DNA from: Roseicyclus marinus
GTDB lineage: Bacteria; Pseudomonadota; Alphaproteobacteria; Rhodobacterales; Rhodobacteraceae
DNA: 64,000 bases
Assembly (NCBI RefSeq): GCF_030163795.1
Contig: NZ_JASJOF010000005.1
Coordinates: 62,001 to 126,000, forward strand
Direction: 5' to 3'
The translations under genes and the position numbers were made by a program. Within the stretch, counting starts at the first letter, position 1, and each line of letters starts with the position of its first letter. This document shows, one piece after another, positions 44,576 through 53,787 of this stretch. The notes below the pieces were generated by a model. It was not told the DNA's origin, ran no database searches, and saw nothing but the letters and a program-made list of their open reading frames with translations.

Positions 44576-46927
44576 TCAATCCACCCCGCCCGATCTCGTG
44601 CCCAAAGGCCAGCACGGATGGAGGACTTGGCGCAACCGGCTCGCCGGATACAGGCACGGATCCGCACCGCCATCGGCCAAAGAGCGCGCCACCACCCGCG
44701 TCATCAGGCCAGGCCCGGTCTTGAACCAGCGATGCCCGTTCTCTCCCGACAGGCAGGCCTGCGTCGCAGCCTCCAGCGCGGCGGTGATCACGCTGTGACC
44801 GGGCGGGGCGATCATCGCATCAAAGCTGACGCCTCCCGTCCCTTCGAGGAAGAGGGTCGCGCCGCCCCCGTCGGCCAAGTCATCGATCCCGCCCCCCGGC
44901 ACCTGTTCGGCGGCACACATCATCCCGCCCTCGACCAACAGAACCGCCAGCGCCAGCAGGTCGGCGCGCTGCTCGGCATCCTGCGCCTGACGACAGGCGC
45001 GGGCGATGTCGTGGCCCAAGGCCTGCCCGATCCAGTCCATCGCACCAGCAGGTTCCCAGAACCGTACCGCCCGCCTTGTCGCGCTCCGCCAACTATTGGC
45101 CATCCGGCCGACCACATCCGGCGGCGGAACGCCCCCGCGCCAGATCAGGTGCAGGGCACCGGGCACCTCGGCCTGCGGACGCGTCCCGTCCTGCATCGGA
45201 TCAACTGCGACCAGCGCCGCGCGCGCCGCCAGAAAGAACTCCGGTTCCAGCCCCCCAGAACCCTCCGGCCAATCGGCCGCAACCGCGGCAAGGACGCGCG
45301 CCTCGTTCAACAGGCTCCCCAGCCGCGTGGCGCGCGGGCGGCAGATCAACGCCTCTGCCTCGGGCCCATCCCCGACCGACAGACGGGCGAGACTCGCCTC
45401 CGCCCCCTGCAAATCCCCACTCAAAAGCTGCGCCTCGATCAGATCCATCGGGGGAGGCGCATCCTGCCGCCCGGCACAGGCCGCAACAGCCGCGGCCGGA
45501 TCGCCCTCGGCCAGCGCGGCGGCAACGCGGCAGGCCAATCGCGCCGCCTCGGGCGCCTGCCGCCAAGGCCCGTCAAGCAGCGCCGCCACCTGCTCGGCCG
45601 ATCCGCAGGCAATCATCGCTTCGGTCGCCCGGGTCAGGATCGCGCCATCGCCAGGCCAACGGCGCACCGCAGCGCGCAAATACCGCGCGGCCAATCGCGC
45701 CTTGCCCGCCGCCAACAAAACCCGGCCCAGCCTTTCGCATGCCTCCGCATCGCGCCGCACCACGCGCCGCGACCGCGCGTGATCGAGCGCGGCGAAAGCT
45801 CCGTCCAGCACCAGCAACCGCTCAAGGTCAAAGGCCAACCGGTCCGCCTCGGGCCAGACCTGCGCGGCACAGGCCGCCACCAGCCGTTCCGCCTCGACCC
45901 CGCGCCCCGCCTGCCAAAGCCGGTCCAACAGACGCACGGCCACGAACCACGGCAGGTCCGAGTGCCCTTCCACCTGCGCCAGCCAGACCTCAACCGCGCC
46001 CTTCCCAGTGGCCAGGGCCACCTCCAGCTCGACAAAGGCATCGCCCGTCTCAAGGACCGCATCCGCCGCCGCCTCTTGTGACGGATCGAGCCGTGACAGC
46101 GCCTCTTGCGCGGCGAAAGACACATCGCCCTGACCTATCGCCAAGGCGTCCGACCACAACTCACGCGCGGCCGCCACCTCACCGCGCTCTTCCGCGATCT
46201 CGGCCCGTAGCGCCAGAAACCATGACGCAAAGGCTGACCCCTCGGGCGCGCTCAGGCACAAATCCACGGCCCGCGCGCCATCGCCCGCCATTCGAAACGC
46301 CTGCGCCGCGCGCAGAATGATCTCGGGATGATCAGGGTGGTGGGCCACTGCCGCCTCGGCTGCGACACGGGCAGCCTCGGCATCGCCTTGCGTAAGCGCG
46401 CCCTCGATCAGGGCCAGATGCGCGACGGCCTCGCCGGGGGATCGCGCGATCAGCCGCGCACAAAACTCCCCCGCCTCGGTCACGCGGCCCGCCGATCTGT
46501 GCAGCGCGATGGCAAAGACCAGATCCGCCTCGTCCATCCCCGCGACAGGCTGATCGCACAGGATGGCCAGCGCCGCCCCGGGACCCTCCGCCGCCTCGGC
46601 GGCCTCGGCGGCCTTGCGGCGCAGCAACCGATCCTCCGGTAAATAACCCAAGGCCTCGCGCCCCAGCGCCAGCGCGCCCACGGCATCGCCCCGCTCCATG
46701 GCAATGCCGATCAGGCCGATCCACGCCCAAGGATGTGCCGGGTTCTGCGCCAGAAGCTGGCGGAACAACGGCGCGGCCGCCGCCCCCTCGCCCAGTTCGG
46801 CCAGCCCACCCGCCACGCCAAAGCGCAGCGCGGCGATCCAGCCCTCCGGCCTGTCGACATCGCCCAACAGCCCGGCAAGGTCGCGCAAGACACCAGCCAA
46901 AGGCCCGGTATCCGACGACCCCGCCAC
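44576..46927 (-). CDS. TPR-repeat protein with degenerate glycosyltransferase domain
   Basis: This 783-aa protein is built from helical TPR-like repeats over about residues 15-560 (Ala-rich pairs such as FRQLLAQNPAHPWAWIGLIG and AAEAAVAHHPDHPEIILRAA). Residues 591-783 resemble the sugar-transferase domain of the OCH1/capsular DxD group (ALHLIWRGGVPPPDVVGRMA, ANSWR, ADLLALAVLLVEGG, KTGPGLMT). At the position of the expected DxD (after VEGG, residues 671-675) the sequence reads CAAEQ, so the metal-binding motif is missing. It may be a non-catalytic scaffold, or may use other residues. The GTG start at 46927 follows the amidase stop by 4 bases. Confidence 0.72.
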   Translation of the reverse strand: MAGSSDTGPLAGVLRDLAGLLGDVDRPEGWIAALRFGVAGGLAELGEGAAAAPLFRQLLAQNPAHPWAWIGLIGIAMERGDAVGALALGREALGYLPEDRLLRRKAAEAAEAAEGPGAALAILCDQPVAGMDEADLVFAIALHRSAGRVTEAGEFCARLIARSPGEAVAHLALIEGALTQGDAEAARVAAEAAVAHHPDHPEIILRAAQAFRMAGDGARAVDLCLSAPEGSAFASWFLALRAEIAEERGEVAAARELWSDALAIGQGDVSFAAQEALSRLDPSQEAAADAVLETGDAFVELEVALATGKGAVEVWLAQVEGHSDLPWFVAVRLLDRLWQAGRGVEAERLVAACAAQVWPEADRLAFDLERLLVLDGAFAALDHARSRRVVRRDAEACERLGRVLLAAGKARLAARYLRAAVRRWPGDGAILTRATEAMIACGSAEQVAALLDGPWRQAPEAARLACRVAAALAEGDPAAAVAACAGRQDAPPPMDLIEAQLLSGDLQGAEASLARLSVGDGPEAEALICRPRATRLGSLLNEARVLAAVAADWPEGSGGLEPEFFLAARAALVAVDPMQDGTRPQAEVPGALHLIWRGGVPPPDVVGRMANSWRSATRRAVRFWEPAGAMDWIGQALGHDIARACRQAQDAEQRADLLALAVLLVEGGMMCAAEQVPGGGIDDLADGGGATLFLEGTGGVSFDAMIAPPGHSVITAALEAATQACLSGENGHRWFKTGPGLMTRVVARSLADGGADPCLYPASRLRQVLHPCWPLGTRSGGVD

Positions 46928-46931
46928 GCGA

Positions 46932-47780
46932 TCAACCCATGCTCACGGGCTCGATCCGGTCAGGCGGCGCGATGCCCCATGCCGGCACCTGCGCCCGTGC
47001 CCGCCCCACCGCCCCAAGATCGAGCGTCACGACCCGCAGCGCCGGGGCCGCATCGCCCAGATCGGCCAGCACCGCGCCCCATGGGTCGACGGCCAGCGCA
47101 TGGCCATAGGTCTGCCGCCCGTCCGCGTGATGCCCGGCCTGCGCGGCGGCCAGCACGAAGGCCCCGGTCTCGATCGCCCGCGCGCGCAAAAGCACCTCCC
47201 AATGCGCCCGTCCGGTCGGCACGGTAAAGGCCGAGGGGATGAACATCACCACCGCTCCCGCCTGCGCATAGGCGCGGTAGAGATAGGCAAACCGCAGGTC
47301 GTAGCAGATGCTCAACCCCATCGGGCCCCATGGCGTCTGCGCGATCACGGCTTGCGCACCGGGTGCGAACCGCTTGGATTCCCCGATCGGCGCCTGACCT
47401 TCCAACGCGACGTCGAACAGGTGGATCTTGTCGTACTCCGCCACGATGGCGCCTGAGGCGTCGATCAGCGTCGAATGGTTCAGGAACCGCCCGTCCGGCC
47501 CAAGCACAGGCGTGGACCCGGTGTGGATCCAAAGCCCATGCCGCGGCGCGATCTCGCAGCAGGCCGCGATGAAGGGATCATCACCCGCCGCCACGACCTG
47601 TCGCCGCGATGTCTCGGGGTTGCGGTTCATCAGCCCCGCAACCTCGGGCAGCGCCAACATCTCGGCCCCCTCGCCCGCCGCCTCGGCGGCCAGATCGGAG
47701 ACCGTGGCGATATTGGCCTCATGCGTATCGGACGAACACATCTGCGCCAGCGCCACGCGCAGGCTGCCCCGCTCGCTCAT
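46932..47780 (-). CDS. Nitrilase-superfamily (carbon-nitrogen hydrolase) amidase
   Basis: This 282-aa enzyme has the Glu-Lys-Cys triad of the superfamily: ALPEVAGLMNRNPE (Glu), EYDKIHLFDV (Lys) and GLSICYDLRFAYLYR (Cys). It most resembles the Nit1/NIT-type amidases that repair deaminated glutathione. The E-LMNRNPE and CYDLRF segments are typical, though substrate choice cannot be proved. ATG 47780 with GAGGG upstream is chosen over a GTG two codons earlier. It is immediately before the TPR-glycosyltransferase gene, perhaps by chance, since Nit genes commonly sit in housekeeping contexts. Confidence 0.9.
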   Translation of the reverse strand: MSERGSLRVALAQMCSSDTHEANIATVSDLAAEAAGEGAEMLALPEVAGLMNRNPETSRRQVVAAGDDPFIAACCEIAPRHGLWIHTGSTPVLGPDGRFLNHSTLIDASGAIVAEYDKIHLFDVALEGQAPIGESKRFAPGAQAVIAQTPWGPMGLSICYDLRFAYLYRAYAQAGAVVMFIPSAFTVPTGRAHWEVLLRARAIETGAFVLAAAQAGHHADGRQTYGHALAVDPWGAVLADLGDAAPALRVVTLDLGAVGRARAQVPAWGIAPPDRIEPVSMG

Positions 47781-47877
47781 CGGCACGTCCCTCGCCCTAC
47801 TGATACCACCATGATCGCCTCGCCCGCCGGGACTTGCGCCAGCCTAGCCAAGACCGCCCCACCTTGCCAAGCGCCGC

Positions 47878-48519
47878 TCACGAGTCCGGAACGCGCGCGA
47901 TCAGCCGCTCCACCTCCGGGCCCAGCGCCTCAACGATCAGGGCAACGCCCGCCGCATTGGGATGGATCCCATCGGCCTGCATATAGGCCGTGAGTGCGCC
48001 TTGCCGGTCCGCCTCCGCCGCTGCGGACAGGGGGGCCAGAAAGCTCTCCACATGCAGCGCGCCATAGGCTTCGGCCAATTCCGGATACATCGCATCGAAA
48101 GCCGCCTGATACTCCGGCCCGTAATTGCCCGGCGCGGTCAGCCCGACCAGCAGAACCGGAACCCCCGCCGTCTGTGCCGCCTGCAAGATACCCTCAAGGT
48201 TCGCGCGGCTCACCTCGGGCGGAATGGCCCGCAACAGGTCGTTGCCCCCAAGCGCCACGATCATCGCATCCACATCGGGCGTCAGCGTCCAACCCACCCG
48301 CGCCAATCCGCCTGCCGTCGTATCCCCCGAAACGCCCGCGTTCAGAATGGCCACGTCATGGCCGCGCGCCATCAGCCAATCCTGCAACTGCGCGGTGAAC
48401 CCCTCTTCCTGCATCAAGCCGTAGCCTTGCGTCAGGCTGTCGCCCAGCGCCGCGATCGTCACCTCTTCGGCGGCGGCAGGCAGCACCAGAGCCAGCGACA
48501 GAACCGCCGCCTTGCCCAT
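47878..48519 (-). CDS. tesA: Arylesterase / acyl-CoA thioesterase I (SGNH hydrolase)
   Basis: This 213-aa periplasmic hydrolase starts with a signal peptide (MGKAAVLSLALVLPAAA, cleavage before EEVTIAALG). The SGNH blocks are visible: Ser in AALGDSLTQGYGL, Gly in NAGVSGDTTAGGLAR, Asn in VALGGNDLLRAI, and Asp-His in QADGIHPNAAGV. TesA hydrolyses acyl-CoA and aryl esters. ATG 48519 was chosen from the signal peptide. An in-frame ATG at 48573 is possible, but it would make the gene overlap the divergent ABC ATPase start. It is divergent from the ABC genes, the usual tesA-ybbA arrangement. Confidence 0.92.
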   Translation of the reverse strand: MGKAAVLSLALVLPAAAEEVTIAALGDSLTQGYGLMQEEGFTAQLQDWLMARGHDVAILNAGVSGDTTAGGLARVGWTLTPDVDAMIVALGGNDLLRAIPPEVSRANLEGILQAAQTAGVPVLLVGLTAPGNYGPEYQAAFDAMYPELAEAYGALHVESFLAPLSAAAEADRQGALTAYMQADGIHPNAAGVALIVEALGPEVERLIARVPDS

Positions 48520-48571
48520 GCTGCCCAAGGCCCCATATGCCTGACACAGAAGTAAACCGAGGCGTTCAGTC

Positions 48572-49267
48572 ATGTCCGATCCCGTTCTTTCCCTCACCGA
48601 CGCCCGCCTGTCGCTCGACGGCAACGCCGGCCGCGTCGACATCTTGCATGGCATCACCATGCAGGTGGACAAGGGGGAAACCGTCGCACTCACGGGGCCA
48701 TCGGGGTCGGGCAAATCGTCTCTCCTCATGCTCATGGGCGGTCTTGAACGCGCCACGGGGGGCGAGGTCCACGCGCTCGGCCGCGATCTGACCGCGATGA
48801 CCGAGGATCAACTCGCCCGCTTCCGCAGGGACCATATGGGGGTGGTTTTCCAATCCTTCCACCTGATCCCGACCATGACCGCGCTGGAAAACGTGGCGAC
48901 GCCGCTGGAATTGGCGGGCCATGCCGATGCCTTCGACCGGGCCGAGGCGGAATTGGCCGCCGTGGGCCTTGCATCTCGGGCGCACCACTATCCCAGCCAG
49001 ATGTCGGGTGGCGAACAGCAGCGCGTGGCGCTTGCCCGCGCCGCCGCCCCGCGCCCCGCGATCCTTCTGGCCGATGAGCCCACCGGCAATCTGGATGGCG
49101 CGAATGGTCAGGCGATCATGGACATGCTCTTCGGCCTGCGCGACCGGCATGGCGCCACGCTCGTCCTCGTGACCCACGCGCCCGAACTTGCCCGCCGCTG
49201 CGACCGCGAAATCCGCCTTCGCGACGGACGGCTCGACACCGACACCCTGCGCGAGGCCGCTGAATGA
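48572..49267 (+). CDS. ABC transporter ATPase (YbbA/LolD-like)
   Basis: This 231-aa ATPase has Walker [16 protein letters not shown], the signature [15 protein letters not shown], Walker [15 protein letters not shown] and the H-loop VLVTHAP. The Q-loop is in [18 protein letters not shown]. The MacB/LolD/YbbA group drives extrusion or lipoprotein-type transport rather than import. ATG 48572 is the only sensible start and abuts the divergent tesA region. It overlaps the permease gene by 4 bases (ATGA). Confidence 0.93.
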   Translation: MSDPVLSLTDARLSLDGNAGRVDILHGITMQVDKGETVALTGPSGSGKSSLLMLMGGLERATGGEVHALGRDLTAMTEDQLARFRRDHMGVVFQSFHLIPTMTALENVATPLELAGHADAFDRAEAELAAVGLASRAHHYPSQMSGGEQQRVALARAAAPRPAILLADEPTGNLDGANGQAIMDMLFGLRDRHGATLVLVTHAPELARRCDREIRLRDGRLDTDTLREAAE

Positions 49268-51801
49268 GCGTCGCCCCCCCGATGTTTCTGCGCATCGCAC
49301 GGCGTGAACTCCGCGGCGGGCTCAAGGGGTTCCGCATCTTCCTCGCCTGCCTTGCCCTTGGCGTCGCGGCCATCGCCGCCGTCGGTTCGGTGCGCGAGGC
49401 GATCGAGGCCGGTCTGACCCGCGAGGGCGCGGTGATCCTCGGCGGCGATGCCGAGATGTCCTTTACCTACCGCTTCGCCGATGAGGCCGAACGCGCCTTC
49501 ATGGGCGGCATCGCCAGCCGCGTCTCCGAAACCGTCGATTTCCGCTCCATGGTCGTCGTCGACCGCGACGGCACGCTTGAACGTGGCCTGACACAGGTCC
49601 GCGGCGTCGACAGCGCCTATCCCCTCTATGGCTCTGTAAACCTCGATCCGCCGATCCCGCTCGAACAGGCACTGGCCACCATCGACCACCCCGGCGCGGT
49701 CATGGATCCGGTCCTGATCGACCGTCTGGCGCTTGAGGTCGGGGATATCTTCCGCCTCGGAACACAGGATTTCGAACTCCGCGCCGCGATGCTGACGGAA
49801 CCTGACGGGGCCTCGGGTGGCTTCGGCCTCGGACCGCGCACCATCGTGACGCTCGACGGGCTGGCGGGCTCAAACCTCCTCGCGCCCGGCACGCTTTATG
49901 AAACCCAGTACCGGCTCGCCCTGCCCCCCGGCAGCGACCTGCAAACCGCCGAGACCGAGGCCCGCGCGCGGTTCGAAGATACCGGAATGCGCTGGCGCGA
50001 CAGCCGCAACGGCGCACCCGGCGTGCAGGACTTCATCGACCGGATCGGGGCCTTTCTGGTGCTCGTCGGACTGGCGGGGCTGGCCGTGGGCGGCGTCGGC
50101 ATCTCGTCCGCGGTGCGCGCCTATCTGGACGGCAAGATCGAAACCATCGCCACGCTCAAGACCCTTGGCGCCGAAAGCCGCACGATCTTTGCCGCCTATT
50201 TCGCCCAGATCGGCCTTTTGACGCTGGTGGGCCTTGCGCTTGGCCTGACGCTGGGCGCGCTGTTACCGCTTGCGCTGTCGCCGATCATCGCGGCGCAATT
50301 GCCCGTGCCCATCGCCTTTGCCATCTACCCCGCCCCCTTGGCAGAGGCGGCGCTTTACGGGGCGCTCACCGCGCTGATCTTTACCCTCTGGCCGCTCGCC
50401 CGCACCGAACAGGTGCGGGCCGCTGCCCTGTTCCGCGATGCGTCAGGCCCCCAACGCGGCTGGCCCAGACCGATCTGGACCGCCACGATCCTCGGCCTTG
50501 CCGCAACGCTTGTCGGGCTGGCGACATGGCTTTCGGGCATCCCCCGGCTCGCCATGGGAACAGCGGCGGGCATACTGGGCTCGCTTGTCCTCCTGACGCT
50601 TTCGGCCATTGCCATCCGGGCATTGTCCCGGCGGCTGTCGCGCGCCCGCGCGCTGCGGGGCCGCACGGCGCTGCGCACGGCGCTTGGCGCGGTCGGCGGA
50701 CCGGGGTCCGAGGCGACAAGTGTCGTCCTCTCCCTCGGCCTCGGCCTCGCGGTTCTGGCCGCCGTGGGTCAGATCGACTCAAACCTTCGCGCCTCGATCC
50801 AGCGCGACCTGCCGACCGTCGCCCCTTCGTATTTCTTCGTCGATATCCAGCCCGACCAGCTGCAGCCCTTCCTCGACCGCGTGACCACCGATCCCGCCGT
50901 CAGCCGGGTAGAGACCGCGCCGATGCTGCGCGGTGTCATCACGCGTATCAACGACGAGCGCGCCCGCGACGTGGCGGGCGATCACTGGGTGATCCGGGGC
51001 GACCGGGGCGTGACCTACACCACCACCGCCCCCCCGCCCGAGGAAATCACCCAAGGCCAATGGTGGCCCGACGATTATGCCGGCCCGCCCCTCGTGGCCT
51101 TCGCCGCCGAGGAAGCGGCCGAGATCGGCCTTGCCATCGGCGACACCCTCACCGTCAACATCCTCGGCCGCGACATCGAGGCGGAAATCGCCGCCTTCCG
51201 CGAGGTGAGCTTTGAGAACGCCGGGATCGGCTTCGTCCTGACCATGTCGCAAAATGCGTTGGCCGGCGCACCGCACACCCATATCGCCACCGTCTATGCC
51301 GATGTGGATGCTGAAGCCGCGATCCTGCGCGACGTGGCGGGCGATGCCCCCAACATCACCGCGATCCGCGTCCGCGACGCGCTCGACCGCGTGGCGGATG
51401 CGTTGCGCAGCCTTGCCGCCGCAACTTCCTACGGCGCGGCGGCGACGCTTCTGACCGGTTTCATCGTCCTGATCGGGGCTGCGGCAGCGGGCGAACGCGG
51501 CCGCGTCTTCGAGGCCGCGGTGATGAAGACGCTCGGCGCCAGCCGTGCGGGCATCCTCGCCAGTTTCGCGCTCCGCTCCGCGATATTGGGCGCGGCGGCG
51601 GGGATCGTGGCCATTCTGGCCGGGGCCTTGGGCGGCTGGGCGGTCATGACCTTCGTGATGGAAAGCCCCTATCGATTCGAGCCGGTCTCGGCCACCGCCA
51701 TCATCCTCGGCGGCGCGCTGGCGACGCTCCTTTCGGGGCTGGCCTTCGCATGGCGTCCGCTGGCCACGCGGCCCGCCCGAGTGTTGCGCGCACGCGACTG
51801 A
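49264..51801 (+). CDS. ABC transporter permease (YbbP-like, FtsX family)
   Basis: This 845-aa permease has about ten membrane segments. There is one N-terminal helix (FLACLALGVAAIAAVG), a first FtsX-type block (VLVGLAGLAVGGVGISSAV, GKIETIATLKTLGAESRTI), a middle set, and a C-terminal FtsX block (FEAAVMKTLGASRAGILASF). Large periplasmic domains lie between. With the preceding ATPase it forms a YbbA-YbbP-type exporter, linked in other bacteria to the adjacent tesA. The transported molecule is unknown. Confidence 0.9.
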   Translation: MSVAPPMFLRIARRELRGGLKGFRIFLACLALGVAAIAAVGSVREAIEAGLTREGAVILGGDAEMSFTYRFADEAERAFMGGIASRVSETVDFRSMVVVDRDGTLERGLTQVRGVDSAYPLYGSVNLDPPIPLEQALATIDHPGAVMDPVLIDRLALEVGDIFRLGTQDFELRAAMLTEPDGASGGFGLGPRTIVTLDGLAGSNLLAPGTLYETQYRLALPPGSDLQTAETEARARFEDTGMRWRDSRNGAPGVQDFIDRIGAFLVLVGLAGLAVGGVGISSAVRAYLDGKIETIATLKTLGAESRTIFAAYFAQIGLLTLVGLALGLTLGALLPLALSPIIAAQLPVPIAFAIYPAPLAEAALYGALTALIFTLWPLARTEQVRAAALFRDASGPQRGWPRPIWTATILGLAATLVGLATWLSGIPRLAMGTAAGILGSLVLLTLSAIAIRALSRRLSRARALRGRTALRTALGAVGGPGSEATSVVLSLGLGLAVLAAVGQIDSNLRASIQRDLPTVAPSYFFVDIQPDQLQPFLDRVTTDPAVSRVETAPMLRGVITRINDERARDVAGDHWVIRGDRGVTYTTTAPPPEEITQGQWWPDDYAGPPLVAFAAEEAAEIGLAIGDTLTVNILGRDIEAEIAAFREVSFENAGIGFVLTMSQNALAGAPHTHIATVYADVDAEAAILRDVAGDAPNITAIRVRDALDRVADALRSLAAATSYGAAATLLTGFIVLIGAAAAGERGRVFEAAVMKTLGASRAGILASFALRSAILGAAAGIVAILAGALGGWAVMTFVMESPYRFEPVSATAIILGGALATLLSGLAFAWRPLATRPARVLRARD

Positions 51802-51861
51802 CGGCGCGCCCGCCTGTACGACCCCCTTGCCATGGCTGCAACCAGCGCGCACCAGTCGATC

Positions 51862-52659
51862 ATGCTCCGGTTCCTCACCTCGCTTTTCGGGCGCAAGCCC
51901 GGCTCCGCCGCCGCAGGTGCCGCCGCACCCGACCTGCCGCGCCCGGAGACCACGACCTATGTCGTGGGCGACCTGCATGGGCGCGCCGACCTCCTTGAGC
52001 TGATCCTCGAACTGATCGACGCCCACATCGGCGGCAGCGGTGCCCGCGATCCGCAACTGGTCTTCATCGGCGATTACATCGACCACGGCCCCGACAGTGC
52101 GGGCGTGCTCACGCGGCTGCGCGAATTGACCCGCGACTTTCCCGAGAACGTGACCTGCCTGATGGGCGACCACGAACGGATGCTGCTCGATTTCCTCGCC
52201 GATCCCGCCCAGCGCGGTCCGCGCTGGCTGCGCGCGGGCGGGGCTGAGACGCTCACGGGCTACCGTATCGACGCCGATGACCTGACCGCCAACGCCCCGC
52301 CCGAAGCCTGGGACAAGGCGGCCGCGCGGCTGGCCGCCGCCCTGACGCAAGAGACCCGCGATTGGCTCGAGGGTCTGCCGCTCTCGTGGTCCTCGGGCAA
52401 TCTCTGGGCGGTTCACGCCGGCGCGGACCCCTCGCGCCCGATGGACGACCAGACCGCGCGCGTCCTTCTATGGGGCCATCCCGAATTCGACAGCGCCCCG
52501 CGCGGCGACGAGGCGTGGATCGCCCATGGCCATGTCCCCCGCGACACGCCCGAGGCCCGGGATGGCCGTATCGCGCTCGACACCGGCGCATGGTCCACCG
52601 GCCGTCTGACCGCCGCTGCGATCAAGCCAGACGGCACCCACGCCTTTCTTCAGACCTGA
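51862..52659 (+). CDS. PPP-family metallophosphoesterase with altered active-site motifs
   Basis: This 265-aa protein belongs to the PPP serine/threonine phosphatase superfamily. The first metal motif is VVGDLHG (residues 34-40). The second reads GDYIDHG (70-76) where GDxxDRG is usual, and the third reads GDHE (102-105) where GNHE is usual. The usual Arg and metal-binding Asn are thus His and Asp. Later metal His residues occur in WAVHAGAD and WIAHGHVPR. It may therefore differ in substrate or metal choice, for instance toward a nucleotide. ATG 51862 (MLRFLTSLFG) is preferred; an ATG at 51832 is possible. It is convergent with mrpG. Confidence 0.8.
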   Translation: MLRFLTSLFGRKPGSAAAGAAAPDLPRPETTTYVVGDLHGRADLLELILELIDAHIGGSGARDPQLVFIGDYIDHGPDSAGVLTRLRELTRDFPENVTCLMGDHERMLLDFLADPAQRGPRWLRAGGAETLTGYRIDADDLTANAPPEAWDKAAARLAAALTQETRDWLEGLPLSWSSGNLWAVHAGADPSRPMDDQTARVLLWGHPEFDSAPRGDEAWIAHGHVPRDTPEARDGRIALDTGAWSTGRLTAAAIKPDGTHAFLQT

Positions 52660-52668
52660 CGGCCCGGC

Positions 52669-52998
52669 TCAGCGCCGCAGGTTTTCCTCGGCCCCCGGTT
52701 CGATCTTCGTGTTCCACAAGGGCACGCCGTCGCGGAACGCCGCACGCCCGATCATGTGGGCGGCCACCGGCGCGGTCAGAAGCAGGAACAGGATCGCGGC
52801 GAGCGCCCGCGTGATCGTCGCGCCATCCCCGAAATAGATCGCCCCGGCACCCAGGATCAGTCCGGACCCCAGCGTGCCCGCCTTGGTCGAGGCATGCATC
52901 CGGATCAACACATCGGGCAGCCGCAAGATGCCCAAGCCCGCGACAAAGCAGAAGAACCCGCCCAGAACCACCAACGCGGCCATCAGCCATTCAATCAT
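52669..52998 (-). CDS. mrpG: Na+/H+ antiporter subunit G
   Basis: MrpG (109 aa) has three membrane helices (WLMAALVVLGGFFCFVAGLG, SGLILGAGAIYFG, ALAAILFLLLTAPVAAHMIG). LRLPDVLIRMHASTKAGTLG, between the first two, is the family signature. ATG 52998 overlaps the end of mrpF by 8 bases. It ends the seven-gene mrp operon, which excretes Na+ or other cations in exchange for protons and supports pH homeostasis. The small convergent gap (9 bases) to the phosphatase gene leaves no room for a long terminator. Confidence 0.92.
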   Translation of the reverse strand: MIEWLMAALVVLGGFFCFVAGLGILRLPDVLIRMHASTKAGTLGSGLILGAGAIYFGDGATITRALAAILFLLLTAPVAAHMIGRAAFRDGVPLWNTKIEPGAEENLRR

Positions 52999-53302
52999 TG
53001 CCCTGCTCCTCACCCTTGGCGGGCGCTTCGGCCCGCGCCTTGCGCCGCTCCACGAAGCGCGCCAGCGCGACGGTGGCCAAAAACCCCACCAGCGCCAACA
53101 CGATCGCCACGTCGATAAAGGCCGTGTCGTCGGACAAGATCGCGTAAAGCCCGCAGAAACTGACCAACAGGACCGTCATCATGTCCAGCGCCACGACCCG
53201 GTCCGACAGGGTCGGGCCGATGACCAACCGGACAAAGGCGAACACGACCCCCAGCATGACGAGGATGAAACTCAGATCGACTGCGGTTGCCAGAATATCC
53301 AT
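52991..53302 (-). CDS. mrpF: Na+/H+ antiporter subunit F
   Basis: MrpF (103 aa) has three helices and the family motif VRLVIGPTLSDRVVALDMMT, followed by YAILSDDTAFIDVAIVLALVGFLATVALAR. The charged tail (ERRKARAEAPAKGEEQ) is cytoplasmic. ATG 53302 is 5 bases after the mrpE stop; a GTG at 53311 overlapping that stop as GTGA is an alternative start. It overlaps mrpG at its end. Operon position F before G matches the standard order. Confidence 0.92.
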   Translation of the reverse strand: MDILATAVDLSFILVMLGVVFAFVRLVIGPTLSDRVVALDMMTVLLVSFCGLYAILSDDTAFIDVAIVLALVGFLATVALARFVERRKARAEAPAKGEEQGND

Positions 53303-53307
53303 CGTAT

Positions 53308-53787
53308 TCACTCCGTCGCCTCGATCACCCAACGCTCCATGCCCTCGGTGATCTGGCGACGGATCTCGTCGGGATCATCCGCGAACATCGCGTGGATATA
53401 GAGCGTTTCGCCATCATCCGTCACATCGAGGCTCAAGGTCCCCGGCGTCAGCGTGATCAGGTTCGTCACCAACAGCACGTCCAGTTCGCGCCTGACTTTG
53501 AGCGGAACCGAGATGATACCGGGCCGCGACTTCTGCGCCGGGGTCAGCACATCCCACACCACCTGCATCGACGACACGACCAGTTCATACAGGAACAAGA
53601 CGATCAGCTTGGCCCATTTGCCCGCGCGCCGGAAATAGCTGTCGCATCCGGGATACAAGGGCCGGGTCACGTAAAGGCACATCGACCCAAGCACGAACCC
53701 GACCGATAGGCCGCCCAGCGTGATGTTGCCGGTCAACGCGGCCCAAGCCAGCGCCAAGGCGATGTTGAGCATGAAAATGGGAATCAT
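53308..53787 (-). CDS. mrpE: Na+/H+ antiporter subunit E
   Basis: MrpE (159 aa) starts with two helices (MLNIALALAWAALTGNI and GGLSVGFVLGSMCLYVTRPL) and carries the typical SRPGIISVPLK and LITLTPGTLSLDV segments, ending in a cytoplasmic domain (LYIHAMFADDPDEI). ATG 53787 overlaps the mrpD stop as ATGA. It is needed for complex stability and activity. Nothing is unusual. Confidence 0.92.
   Translation of the reverse strand: MIPIFMLNIALALAWAALTGNITLGGLSVGFVLGSMCLYVTRPLYPGCDSYFRRAGKWAKLIVLFLYELVVSSMQVVWDVLTPAQKSRPGIISVPLKVRRELDVLLVTNLITLTPGTLSLDVTDDGETLYIHAMFADDPDEIRRQITEGMERWVIEATE

Noticed and set aside
48520-48573. Longer tesA start at 48573
   Set aside because: It would make the protein start overlap the divergent ABC ATPase start and would bury the signal peptide behind 18 extra residues.
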